Shown piece by piece: positions 37,812 through 47,191 of a stretch of 64,000 nt of DNA; the stretch's first letter is position 1; every line of letters begins with the position of its first letter. The translations under genes were made by a program, and so were the position numbers. Location: positions 558,001 through 622,000 of the forward strand of contig NZ_CP008944.1 of the NCBI RefSeq assembly GCF_000732945.1, in the 5' to 3' direction. The notes under the pieces were generated by a model, which saw only the letters and a list, made by a program, of their open reading frames with translations, did no database searches and was not told where the DNA came from. This DNA is from Corynebacterium atypicum. GTDB taxonomy: Bacteria > Actinomycetota > Actinomycetes > Mycobacteriales > Mycobacteriaceae.

Positions 37812-38651
37812 ATGACTAACGACGCCCGGGCCCAGGTCCCGGCCCACGTTCTTGCGGCTTTCCAGGTGGACGATACGGCCACGCCCGTCGCGTTAGGGGC
37901 GCCCTGGGGCAACGGGTGGCGGATGGGGGCGATTGTGCTTGCCCCGGCCGTGGGCCCCCAGGTGATGTGGTCGGCGAGGGTGCGCGAGCGCCTGCAGGTT
38001 CCCGGTGTGCAGGTAGTGCGTCCGGTGCGAGCCACTGATGGGCGATTCTTATCCGCCGGGTGGCGCGCTAACCAGTTCGTGGCGGGCAGCCCGCAGGCCA
38101 GGGTGGACGAGGTTGTTGCCGCTGGGCTGCGGTTGGAGGAGGCGCTGGCTGCGGTGGTTTCCGGCAGTGCGGCGCGCCCGGAGTCGGACGCCGATGACGT
38201 TTTCTGCGCTGCCGATCGGGCGGCGTGGGCGCCTCCGGAAGAGCGCGTGCTCGACGGCGTTGAAGATGGGCTTGCCCGGGATTTGTTGGTACAGTTGCGC
38301 GCCGCCATGGAGCCGGTAGCGGGGTCGCCGGTAGCCGGGCACGCGGATCTCCTTGCCACGACGTTGTTCGCCCCCTCCCGCCCGCCGATTGTGACCGACC
38401 TGGTGGGGGTGTGGCACCCACGCGGGTACACCGCGGCGCAGGTGATCGTCGATGGCCTGCTCGCCGAGGCCGTCGATGGCGGAGTCATCGCCCGCAACCG
38501 GCATATCGACCAGTTGGATCAGCTGTTGGTGCGCGCCGCGGCCTATCGGGTGTGGGTGCATGTGCTGCTCCCTGATCCGAACCCGAAAGCCAGTTCGAAA
38601 CTTGCCGGCATGGTGGGGCACGTGCTGTCTCGGGTCTCTGGCAGTCTGTGA
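37812..38651 (+). CDS. TIGR02569 family protein
   Basis: A 279-residue protein of an actinobacterial family that precedes adnA. It begins with a short tail and PAHVLAAFQVDD, followed by WRMGAIVLAP and GRFLSAGWRANQFVAG. This pattern is remotely like an aminoglycoside phosphotransferase/kinase fold, with DLVGVWHPRGYTAAQVIVDGLL in the later part, but no complete kinase active site is visible. It is 3 bp before adnA and likely in one transcript with it. Confidence 0.82.
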   Translation: MTNDARAQVPAHVLAAFQVDDTATPVALGAPWGNGWRMGAIVLAPAVGPQVMWSARVRERLQVPGVQVVRPVRATDGRFLSAGWRANQFVAGSPQARVDEVVAAGLRLEEALAAVVSGSAARPESDADDVFCAADRAAWAPPEERVLDGVEDGLARDLLVQLRAAMEPVAGSPVAGHADLLATTLFAPSRPPIVTDLVGVWHPRGYTAAQVIVDGLLAEAVDGGVIARNRHIDQLDQLLVRAAAYRVWVHVLLPDPNPKASSKLAGMVGHVLSRVSGSL

Positions 38652-38654
38652 TGT

Positions 38655-41600
38655 ATGGCCGATACGTCGTCTTCACCGCCTGCTTACCCGCCCGCGAATT
38701 CTGCTGCGCTGCCGGAGGTACGTCTGCGTGCGGATGGTGCCTCCGCCCCCGCGCGCGACTGGTCGGAGCTTGAGCCGGGCCTGCCGAGCACGGGGCTGTG
38801 GCAGGTAACGGGCGTCGCCGGCGCGGGGGTGACCAGCTTGGTCGTCGATACGGCGGCCGCGCGGCTTGCTGAAGGGTTGGATCCCTCGGGGCTCATGGTG
38901 ATCACTGCCTCAAAAGAGGCGGCCGCGCGGATGCGCACCGAGCTCAACGCCATCATCGCCGGGCGCGCGGGCGGTAACGAGGGCTTCGTCTCTGACAACG
39001 CGTTGGTGCGCCCCATCCACTCGGTGGCCTTCGCGCTGCTGCGATTGGGGTTAGACGAGGACGTCAGGCTGATCACCGGCGCGCAGCAGGACACGGTGAT
39101 CCGTGAGCTCTTAGCCGGGCAGGCCGAGGAAAACCGCGGGCAGTGGCCGCCCGAGCTGCGGCCGGCGCTGAATTACTTGGGCTTTGCCCGCCAGCTGCGC
39201 GATTTCCTCCTGCGCGCCGCCGAGCGCGGCGTTGGGCCGGACTACCTTGCGAACCTCGCGCGCGCGTATGCGCGGCCGATGTGGGCCGGGGCGGCGGACT
39301 TCCTCACCGAATACCGGCAAACCATGGCGCTGGCGGGCACCCATCAGTTCAGCGCCTCGGAGTTGGTGGCCGCGGCGCTTCAGGTGCTTGACTCCGCGCC
39401 CGAATTGGTGGACTCGCTGGGGCTGCACACCGTGCTTGTTGACGACGCCCAGCACCTGGACCCGCGGTCAGTGGACCTTGTGCGCACGCTCGCCGAGCAC
39501 GTCTGCGCGCGTTCTACAGGATTGGCCGTTATCGCCGGCGATCCGGACCAGTCGATCTTTCGCTTCCGCGGCGCCAGCTCGGCGTGGTTGCACGGCTTCG
39601 ATGCAGACCACCGGATCCGGCTGGAGGAGAGCCGGCGCGATCCCAAGGTGGGGGCAGTGATCGCGACGAGTGCAGTGGAGCATCGCGCGGTGGTGGCCGA
39701 CGCGGTGCGGCGTGCCCACCTGATCGACCGGGTCGACTGGCAGGATATCGCGGTGATCGTGCGAAAAAGCAGCCAAATCGAGGCGGCCCGCCGCGGCCTG
39801 TTGGCGGCCGGGGTCCCGGTGCACGTCAGCGCAACCGACGTCGTGCTGTCCGAGCAGCCGATCGTGTCCGGCCTTTTGCTGGGGGTGCGTGCGCTGGAGA
39901 CGACCCTGAGCGCCGCCGAGCTGCACAAGCTGGTCCTGGGGCCGATCGGGGGCGCGGATCCGATCACGTTACGCCGGCTGCTGCGGGGCTTGCGTCGGGT
40001 GCGTATGGACCAGCGCGCGGTGGCGACGCTTGCGGAGCTTGTGGATCCGCGTGCCGAGCGAGATCCCGAGCTGGAGGATTCGGTTGCGGGCGTTCTTACC
40101 GGCCGGGAACGAGACGTACTCGATCGGCTCCGCAGGGTGCTCGCCGCCGGTTTCGAGGCGTATTCGCAGGGCGGCTCCGTCGAAGAGGTGCTCTGGGGAC
40201 TCTGGCAAGCCACCGGGCTGACCGAGCGGTTGTCCGCCCGGGCGCTGCGCGGGGGCGCTGCCGGCTCCCAAGCCGATCGGGAGCTCGATGCGATGATGGC
40301 GCTTTTCGATGCCGCGGGGGACTGGGTCGAGCGGCGCCCACAGGCGGGCCTCGCGTCGTTCGTGACGAGCATCACCGAACAGGAGCCGCCGACCGGCGTG
40401 CGCGATCGGCGGGTGGACACGCCGCAAGCTGTCTCGGTGCTCTCCGCCCACTCCGCGGCCGGCCGGCAGTGGCGCCGCGTGGTCGTCGCCGGGGTACAAG
40501 ACGACGTCTGGCCGGCGCTGGGCGAGACGGGATCGCTTTTCGAGCAGGAGGAGTTCATCGACCTTCTTGATCGCGGGGTGGACCCGAACCTGCCCAAGGA
40601 CCCGCTTGCGCCGGCCGGCCGCGGAGAGAAGCTCGCCGAGGAGCGCCGGCTATTCCATCACGTTGCCATGCGTCGGGCCACCGAGGAGGTAATTGTCACC
40701 GCCGTCGACGCCCCGGATGCCGACCAGCCGACGGAGCCGTCGCGGTTCATCGCCGAGCTGGGTTGCCCCGTGCGCAAGCTCGACGCGGGCCGGCTCACCG
40801 GCGCCGACGCGCCCGAGGCCGCGGAGAGCCACGATCCGGGGCCGGGAGGCGGGGAAGCGGAGCAACCGCGGTTCTCGGTGCTGTCCGTGCCGCACCTCGT
40901 CGCGGAGTTGCGGCGGGCGGCCTGCCTGGGCAGCGCCGCGCCTGCCCGCCGGGAGCAGGCGATTCGTCAGCTCTGCCGGCTCTACTCGGCGGAGGTTCCC
41001 GGGGCTGACCCCGAGCAATGGTGGGACAATCGCCAGCTTTCCGACGCCCGCGAGCTGGTCCCGCCGGGGCGGGTGCGGCTTTCGCCCTCGAAGATTGAGG
41101 CGCTCGTCGCCTGCCCGCTGCGCGCAGAATTAGAGGGGGTGGCTCAGGACCAGGACACCCCCGTCTACCTGACCAAGGGCACGCTCGTGCACGCGTTCGC
41201 AGAGGCCGTCGCCCAGGGAGTAGACCCCAACTGGGCGCGGGGGCAGGTAGTCGAGGCTTTTGCGGACGTCCTCGCGGTGCCGTCGTGGAGCAGGCAACAT
41301 CAGCTCGAGGAGTTCACTGAGCTGTTGGACTGCACGGCGCGGTGGATTCAGGGGCGTTCCGGCCCCTTCGAACTGCTCGGCGTCGAGGTGCCCTTCGACG
41401 TGGCCATCGGCAGCGAGGTGTCGATTTCCGGGCGGATCGATCGTCTGGAGCGCGAGCGCTCGAGCGGGCAGGTATTCGTGGTGGACCTGAAGACCGGAAA
41501 GACCGCGCCCTCGAACAAGGCCGCAGAAGACAACCCGCAGCTGTTTGCCTACCAACTCGCGCTGTCGCGCAGTGAGCTACGCGCCGGCGCCAGCGAGATC

Positions 41601-41861
41601 GGCGCGGGCAGCGAGCACCCGGAGCGCGGCGGCGCGCTGCTCGTCTACCCCGCAAAACAGCTCAGAGGCGGCACACCTACGGTGCGCGCCCAGTCTGCCA
41701 AGACCGAGGATGAGCTCGATGAACTTGCGGCCGAGCTTCCCGCTTTGGCCGCGCAGCGCCGTGGGCCGCGCCTTGTGGCCCGGATCAACGATGGCTGCAC
41801 CAGCTGCCAGCTCAAGACAATGTGCCCGGCGCACTCGGGAAGGACGGCGTTTGATGACTAA
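38655..41861 (+). CDS. adnA: AdnA subunit of the AdnAB helicase-nuclease, Walker A altered
   Basis: AdnAB resects double-strand breaks in actinobacteria. The 1068-residue protein has an N-terminal UvrD-like motor and a C-terminal RecB-family nuclease. In the motor the P-loop is GVAGAGVTS at 53-61, with Val59 where the essential Lys should be, and the DExx box is DDAQ at 263-266. Motif III (GDPDQSIFRFRGA) is kept; motif VI is VAMRRA. The nuclease motif VDLKTGK has Asp944 and Lys946. Cys820, Cys1048, Cys1051 and Cys1057 are placed to hold an iron-sulfur cluster as in AddB. The motor is probably inactive while the nuclease looks sound. The end overlaps adnB by 8 bases. Confidence 0.9.
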   Translation: MADTSSSPPAYPPANSAALPEVRLRADGASAPARDWSELEPGLPSTGLWQVTGVAGAGVTSLVVDTAAARLAEGLDPSGLMVITASKEAAARMRTELNAIIAGRAGGNEGFVSDNALVRPIHSVAFALLRLGLDEDVRLITGAQQDTVIRELLAGQAEENRGQWPPELRPALNYLGFARQLRDFLLRAAERGVGPDYLANLARAYARPMWAGAADFLTEYRQTMALAGTHQFSASELVAAALQVLDSAPELVDSLGLHTVLVDDAQHLDPRSVDLVRTLAEHVCARSTGLAVIAGDPDQSIFRFRGASSAWLHGFDADHRIRLEESRRDPKVGAVIATSAVEHRAVVADAVRRAHLIDRVDWQDIAVIVRKSSQIEAARRGLLAAGVPVHVSATDVVLSEQPIVSGLLLGVRALETTLSAAELHKLVLGPIGGADPITLRRLLRGLRRVRMDQRAVATLAELVDPRAERDPELEDSVAGVLTGRERDVLDRLRRVLAAGFEAYSQGGSVEEVLWGLWQATGLTERLSARALRGGAAGSQADRELDAMMALFDAAGDWVERRPQAGLASFVTSITEQEPPTGVRDRRVDTPQAVSVLSAHSAAGRQWRRVVVAGVQDDVWPALGETGSLFEQEEFIDLLDRGVDPNLPKDPLAPAGRGEKLAEERRLFHHVAMRRATEEVIVTAVDAPDADQPTEPSRFIAELGCPVRKLDAGRLTGADAPEAAESHDPGPGGGEAEQPRFSVLSVPHLVAELRRAACLGSAAPARREQAIRQLCRLYSAEVPGADPEQWWDNRQLSDARELVPPGRVRLSPSKIEALVACPLRAELEGVAQDQDTPVYLTKGTLVHAFAEAVAQGVDPNWARGQVVEAFADVLAVPSWSRQHQLEEFTELLDCTARWIQGRSGPFELLGVEVPFDVAIGSEVSISGRIDRLERERSSGQVFVVDLKTGKTAPSNKAAEDNPQLFAYQLALSRSELRAGASEIGAGSEHPERGGALLVYPAKQLRGGTPTVRAQSAKTEDELDELAAELPALAAQRRGPRLVARINDGCTSCQLKTMCPAHSGRTAFDD

Positions 41862-44800
41862 CCCCACCGCTCGGCCGGAGATCTCCGCGCGCCTGCTCGC
41901 AGATCTTCTGAGCCAGCCGATGCCCACCGATCAGCAGGCCGCCGTGATCGAGGCCCCGCCCGGGCCGCTGCTCATCGTGGCCGGAGCCGGGGCCGGCAAG
42001 ACAGCCACGATGGCCTCGCGCGTCGTCTGGCTGGTGGCCAACGGTTACTGTCACCCCGACGAGGTATTGGGGCTCACGTTTACCCGCAAGGCCGCGCAGC
42101 AGCTGGGCAAACGCATCCGGGACCGGCTGGCCCAGCTCGCCGGGAGCCCCAAGCTCGCCCAGGTCGACCCCACGGGCAGGCTCGCCGAGGTGCTTGCGAA
42201 CGCGGCCCCGACGACCGCGACGTACGATTCCTACGCGGGATCACTGGTGAGCGAGTACGGGCTGCTGCTCCCGGTGGAACCGGGCGCGCGGATCATCGGG
42301 GATAGCGAGCAATTCGTTATCGCCTCCGAGGTAGTTGAGAACTACACCGGGGCGCTAGAAACCACCTACAAAGTCGACACCGTCATCGACTACCTCCTCC
42401 GGCTCGAAGCCGAGCTGGCCACCCAACAAGCCGACCCGCAGGAGGTTGCAGCCGAGGCCGAGGCGTTCGTGCGCCTCGTGCAGGAGCTCCCGCGCGGCAA
42501 AAGGCAAAAAGAGACCATCAACAAAAAGCTCGTCGGCTGGATGGACACCCAGCAACTGCGTGCGGCGCTGCTCGAACTCGTCGAGCAGCTGCATGCCGAA
42601 TACGACGAACGACAGGTGAGCACCTTCCACGCGCAGATGCAGCAGGCTGCTCGCCTCGCCAGCGAGCATTCCGCCGTAGGTGAGGCACAGCGTCGCAAGT
42701 TCCGGGTGGTCATGCTCGACGAGTATCAAGACACCTCGCACGCCCAGCGGGTGCTGCTGCGCAGCCTGTTCGGGCAGGGAGTCGACCCGGAACTGACCGT
42801 CAACGCTGTGGGCGACCCGATGCAGGCCATCTACTCCTGGCGCGGAGCCACCTCGAATAACCTCAGCGCCTTCGTCCAGGACTTTTCCGTCGACGGCGTC
42901 GAGCCCGCGCCCAAGGCGGAACTGACTACCAGCTTCCGCAACCCGAAAAGCGTACTCGCGGTGGCCAACGATGTTTCGGCGGCTGTCCTGGGCCCGGCAG
43001 GCTCGGCGAATCGCACCGTGGCCGCGCTCGAGCCCTTTGGAGAAAACGCCGGCGAGGTGGAATTCTCCTGGTTTGAGACCGCCGCCGAGGAGCGCGCCGC
43101 AATTGCCGATCACCTCGCCGAGGCGTATCGGAAGGATAAAGAGGCAGGTGAGCGCTTTACCGCCGCTGTGCTCGTACGCGCGAACGCGGCCGCCGTGCCC
43201 ATCTACGCGGAGCTGGCCGCACGCGGGGTGCCCGCGGAGATCGTCTCTAGCTCCGGGCTCATCGATATTCCCGAGGTAGCGGACCTGATCGCCGTGGCCA
43301 CGATGCTCGCGCGCCCGGCCGATAACGCCGCGGCGTTGCGCGTTTTGACCAGCCCCATGGTGGGGTTATCCCTGGCGGACGTCAAAGCGCTCGGCGCGCG
43401 GGCACGCACGCTCGCCGAGCGGGCCCAACCGGGCGCGGCCCCGGCAGATGAGAACCCAGCGGGCTCGGCGGAGGACGATGCCCGCGCCCGGCTGCTGGCT
43501 GAGATCGCGCAGGCCACCCCGGTGGATACAGACCAGCTCACCGGGCTTGCCGACGCGGTGGCCGACCCCGGCGAAGGGGAAGGGCTGAGCAGCGAGGGGC
43601 TCACCCGTATCCGGCGTCTCAACGCGACGCTGCGGCAGCTGCGCACGTCCTCCCTGCACAAAGCACTGCCCGAACTGTTCGCCGATATCGAGCTAGCAAT
43701 GGGGCTGCGCACCGAAGTCCTCGCCGAGGCGGACCCGAACGCGGACGGCGCGCCGGGAGTCGTGCACCTCGATAAGTTCTTCGATGAGGTCGCCGCGTTC
43801 GGCGCAGTCCCCGGCGCCACGCTAGGGCAGTTCCTGGACTTTCTCCAGGTCGCCCGCGATCGTGAGCGCGGGCTCGCCCCAGGAGAGGTCACGGTGCGCG
43901 CCGATCGCGTGCAAATCCTGACGGTGCACAAGGCCAAAGGCCTGGAGTGGCGGCACGTTGCCGTTGCCCACGTCATGGCCAGGGGCTGGGAGGGAAAGGC
44001 GGAGACGTTTTTAACCAACGTGTTTAAGCTGCCCCCGGGCGTTGGCGGGGACCCCGATGCGGCCGAGGACTTCACGGCCGGGGCTGCCGAGGACCGCCGC
44101 GAGTTCGAGCAGCTAGCCGGGGAGTACAACGAGGCCGAAAAGGCGCAGCAGAACGAGGAGGCTGCGCGGCTGTTCTACGTCGCGGTGACGCGCGCAGAAG
44201 CGGGCCTCTGGGTCTCCGGAGCCAGTTTCACTGATACCGCGCAGAGCCAGGGCAAGCCGTTTGAGCCCTTCGCCCAGCTGAAGAACCGATTCCCCGACGC
44301 CGTCGGCTACTGGTTCGTACCCGAGGACAAGGCAGCAGACGGCGCCACCGACATCCCCGACGCCGCGGCCGGAGGGGACGCGGAGGAACCAAACGACGTG
44401 CTCTTTCCCGCGGTGGTCCCGCGCCCCGGGGCGCGTGCCGCGGCGTCGGAAATTGGCAGCCTCGTCGCGGCGGGGGAACTGCCCGGACTCGCCGACGACG
44501 AGCTATCGTACCAGTGGGAAGCCGACGTTACGGCGCTCGTGGAGGAGCAGCGCGCGCTCGACGCCCCAGTCGTGGAGGTGGTTCTGGGCGGGCGCCTGAC
44601 CGCATCCGACCTGGTGAACCTGAAGCGCGATCCGATCGCCTTCGCGCGCTGGCTGCGCCGCCCGGTGCCCTTCAAACCCAATTCCTACGCCAAGCGGGGC
44701 ACCGCCTTCCACGCCTGGCTGGAAGACCGCTTTGCCGGGGCAAGCCTGCTCGATGAAGACCAACTGCCGGGGCTCGGCGAGGAAGAAGTGGATCCGGCGC

Positions 44801-45177
44801 GGCTGAGCGAGCTCAAGGAGAAGTTCCTAGAAAGCGAGTGGGCCGAACGCACCCCGATGTTTGTCGAGCTGCCCTTCGAAGTGCTCATCGGCGGGCGCGT
44901 GGTCGGCGGGCGGATGGACGCGGTCTTCTTCGACGAGGCGAACGACGAATGGCTGATCGTGGACTGGAAGACCGGTGCCCCGCCGAAGGGCGCGGAGTTG
45001 AGAGCCGCAGCGATCCAGCTTGCGGTGTACCGCGTCGCATTCCTGGAGCTGCTCCGGGTGAAAGGCAAAGAACCGAAGCCGGTACGGGCGGCCTTCCACT
45101 ACGTCGGCCACAACTTCACCTTGGAGCCCAAGGACCTCGCCGGCTACGCAGAATTGTCCGCCATCCTCGAGTTTTAG
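41854..45177 (+). CDS. adnB: AdnB subunit of the AdnAB helicase-nuclease
   Basis: The partner motor-nuclease of AdnA, 1107 residues from ATG at 41854. The motor is canonical: AGAGAGKTAT P-loop, LTFTRKAA, VMLDEYQDTS, GDPMQAIYSWRGA, VTVHKAKGLEW and YVAVTRAEAGL. The C-terminal RecB-type nuclease has LIVDWKTGA and AAIQLAVYRVAF. An acidic linker of about 80 residues joins them. The start lies within the last codons of adnA, so the two subunits are translationally coupled. Confidence 0.93.
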   Translation: MTNPTARPEISARLLADLLSQPMPTDQQAAVIEAPPGPLLIVAGAGAGKTATMASRVVWLVANGYCHPDEVLGLTFTRKAAQQLGKRIRDRLAQLAGSPKLAQVDPTGRLAEVLANAAPTTATYDSYAGSLVSEYGLLLPVEPGARIIGDSEQFVIASEVVENYTGALETTYKVDTVIDYLLRLEAELATQQADPQEVAAEAEAFVRLVQELPRGKRQKETINKKLVGWMDTQQLRAALLELVEQLHAEYDERQVSTFHAQMQQAARLASEHSAVGEAQRRKFRVVMLDEYQDTSHAQRVLLRSLFGQGVDPELTVNAVGDPMQAIYSWRGATSNNLSAFVQDFSVDGVEPAPKAELTTSFRNPKSVLAVANDVSAAVLGPAGSANRTVAALEPFGENAGEVEFSWFETAAEERAAIADHLAEAYRKDKEAGERFTAAVLVRANAAAVPIYAELAARGVPAEIVSSSGLIDIPEVADLIAVATMLARPADNAAALRVLTSPMVGLSLADVKALGARARTLAERAQPGAAPADENPAGSAEDDARARLLAEIAQATPVDTDQLTGLADAVADPGEGEGLSSEGLTRIRRLNATLRQLRTSSLHKALPELFADIELAMGLRTEVLAEADPNADGAPGVVHLDKFFDEVAAFGAVPGATLGQFLDFLQVARDRERGLAPGEVTVRADRVQILTVHKAKGLEWRHVAVAHVMARGWEGKAETFLTNVFKLPPGVGGDPDAAEDFTAGAAEDRREFEQLAGEYNEAEKAQQNEEAARLFYVAVTRAEAGLWVSGASFTDTAQSQGKPFEPFAQLKNRFPDAVGYWFVPEDKAADGATDIPDAAAGGDAEEPNDVLFPAVVPRPGARAAASEIGSLVAAGELPGLADDELSYQWEADVTALVEEQRALDAPVVEVVLGGRLTASDLVNLKRDPIAFARWLRRPVPFKPNSYAKRGTAFHAWLEDRFAGASLLDEDQLPGLGEEEVDPARLSELKEKFLESEWAERTPMFVELPFEVLIGGRVVGGRMDAVFFDEANDEWLIVDWKTGAPPKGAELRAAAIQLAVYRVAFLELLRVKGKEPKPVRAAFHYVGHNFTLEPKDLAGYAELSAILEF

Positions 45178-45324
45178 CGCGGCGGGGCCTGCGCGCGCGG
45201 GCAGGTCACCTTCAGTGCGCAGGCACCGGTGGACGGCCGCTAAGCTTAGTGGCCGAATGAGAAGACCATGCCTGCGCGCGGCCCATCCGAGTGCAAAAGC
45301 CGAGGCTAGGCACATGGAAGAACA

Positions 45325-46419
45325 GTGGAGGAGATCGTGGCCAGACGGTTCCGGGAGCGGTTTCGCTCAGACGGTGAGCTTTCCGATCTCCCCGTCCACT
45401 CGTTGACCGGGGTGATCACCGTCCCGGAAGCGCAGCAGCGCAACCCGAGCCCCTGGGCGCTGATCACCCGACGCGTCTGCTACGCGCTCGTGCTGCTCAT
45501 CATCGTCGCCGTGGTGGTCTACGTGGACCGCGACGGCTACTCCGAGAGGCTCTCGTTCATCGACGCCCTGTATTATTCTGCGGTCTCGTTATCGACCACC
45601 GGTTACGGCGACATCACTCCCGTTACCGAGACCGCGCGGGTGGTCAACATCATCCTCATCACCCCCATGAGGGTCGCCTTCCTGATCCTCCTCGTCGGTA
45701 CCACGCTATCTGTACTCACCGAGGAGTCCCGGAGGTCCCTGCAGATTCAACGTTGGAGGAGCCGCGTGCGCAACCACACCATCGTCATCGGTTATGGCAC
45801 CAAAGGCCGCAGCGCCATCGCCGCGCTGCTGGCCGACGGCGTGCCTGCGAGCCAGATCGTGGTCATTGATACTGACCGCGCAGCCCTGGCGCGCGCCGAG
45901 AACAAGGGCCTGGTGACTGTGCACGGGTCCGCGACCAAGTCGGACGTGCTCAAGATCGCCGGCGTGACGCGGGCAAGGGCCGTGGTCGTCGCGCCAAACC
46001 TGGACGACACCGCGGTCTTGGTTACCCTCTCGGTGCGCGAGATGGCACCCTCGGCGTTCATCGTCGCTAGTGTGCGCGAAAGCGAAAACCAGCACCTGCT
46101 CGAGCAGTCAGGAGCCGACTCAGTGGTGATTTCCTCAGAGACCGCGGGCCGCATGTTGGGGTTGGCCACGGTCACGCCGTCTGTGGTGGAGATGATGGAA
46201 GACTTGCTCAGCCCCGACGAAGGCTTTTCGGTCTCGGAGCGCCCGGTGGCCGAGGACGAGGTGGGGGCGAATCCGCGAAACCTCGCGGATATTGTGCTCG
46301 GCCTGGTGCGCTCTGGGGAGCTTTACCGCTTGGATTCCCCAGAGGCCGATAGCGTCGAGCCGGGTGATCGCCTGCTCTACGTGCGTCGCGTCACCAGCGA
46401 GGATGTGATGGGCCGGTGA
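45325..46419 (+). CDS. Potassium channel with RCK/TrkA-N domain
   Basis: A 364-residue two-helix channel. The first helix is at about residues 47-67, the pore follows with the selectivity filter TTGYGD, then the second helix. The C-terminal RCK domain begins IVIGYGTKGRSAI with a Rossmann GxGxxG and ends with a TrkA-C-like part (ADSVEPGDRLLYVRR). It corresponds to CglK of C. glutamicum, a K+ channel needed for growth at acid pH. GTG at 45325 is taken as start, with GGAAG 4 bases upstream. It overlaps nudC by 4 bases. Confidence 0.9.
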   Translation: MEEIVARRFRERFRSDGELSDLPVHSLTGVITVPEAQQRNPSPWALITRRVCYALVLLIIVAVVVYVDRDGYSERLSFIDALYYSAVSLSTTGYGDITPVTETARVVNIILITPMRVAFLILLVGTTLSVLTEESRRSLQIQRWRSRVRNHTIVIGYGTKGRSAIAALLADGVPASQIVVIDTDRAALARAENKGLVTVHGSATKSDVLKIAGVTRARAVVVAPNLDDTAVLVTLSVREMAPSAFIVASVRESENQHLLEQSGADSVVISSETAGRMLGLATVTPSVVEMMEDLLSPDEGFSVSERPVAEDEVGANPRNLADIVLGLVRSGELYRLDSPEADSVEPGDRLLYVRRVTSEDVMGR

Positions 46420-47186
46420 TGCTCTACCTTCCGGTAGACCCGGATGGCCGGCTGGCCGTCTCCGACGGCAAGCCCGTCTACTACAGCGCGCCGTTGGTGC
46501 GTGCCCACAATCGCGCAGACTGGGCAGCTGCCGCGGTCAAGCCCGGCGAGGTGGTCGCCGTGCGCGTGGAGCCCGAAGACATCGACAGTCAGCTCGAGGC
46601 AGAGAACACCACGGTTGGTGACATCCGCGAATTCGCCGACGACCCGGTGGCCGCGCGGGCGCTCGCGCTACTGTTCAACCGGGAGCGGGTCCGCTTTGAC
46701 CCCTACGACGGCAGCGAGCTGACCTACGACGAAGAGGGCCGGATCGCCTTCGGTGCGGGCAGGCTGCCGATCTACCCGCGGATCCAGCCGGCTGTGATCG
46801 GTGCCGTAATCCTGGAACGCGAAGGCCACGAGCCGGCCATCCTCGTCGCCCAGAACCGGACGCGCCCGGGCTACTATTCGCTGATCGCCGGATACTTGGA
46901 GGCCGGTGAGACCGTCGAAGAGGCCTTCGTCAGGGAGGTCCGCGAGGAAACGGGCCGTCGCCTGCACGAGATCACCTATGTGGCCTCGCAGCCGTGGCCG
47001 ATCAGTGGTTCGATCATGATCGGGCTCAAAGGCACGACCTCCGACGAAGAGCCGGTCGCGCAGGTCGACGGAGAGATCTTCGACGAGCGGTGGGTCACCG
47101 CCGCAGAACTGGACGAGATCACGTGGCCGAAGCAAGGATCAATCGCGTATCGGATGCTGGAGTCGTTCCAGAAAGGAGAGCTGTAA
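46416..47186 (+). CDS. nudC: NudC-like NAD(H) diphosphatase without zinc-ribbon Cys
   Basis: A 256-residue Nudix hydrolase of the NADH pyrophosphatase group, which also removes NAD caps from RNA. The Nudix box is GYLEAGETVEEAFVREVREETG and is followed by ASQPWPISGSIMIGL, close to the SQPWPFP hallmark. The segment that normally holds four zinc Cys reads RFDPYDGSELTYDEEGRIAFG and has no Cys, so the zinc ribbon is lost. GTG at 46416 overlaps the channel stop as GTGA; ATG follows directly in frame. Confidence 0.85.
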   Translation: MMLYLPVDPDGRLAVSDGKPVYYSAPLVRAHNRADWAAAAVKPGEVVAVRVEPEDIDSQLEAENTTVGDIREFADDPVAARALALLFNRERVRFDPYDGSELTYDEEGRIAFGAGRLPIYPRIQPAVIGAVILEREGHEPAILVAQNRTRPGYYSLIAGYLEAGETVEEAFVREVREETGRRLHEITYVASQPWPISGSIMIGLKGTTSDEEPVAQVDGEIFDERWVTAAELDEITWPKQGSIAYRMLESFQKGEL

Positions 47187-47191
47187 GACGG

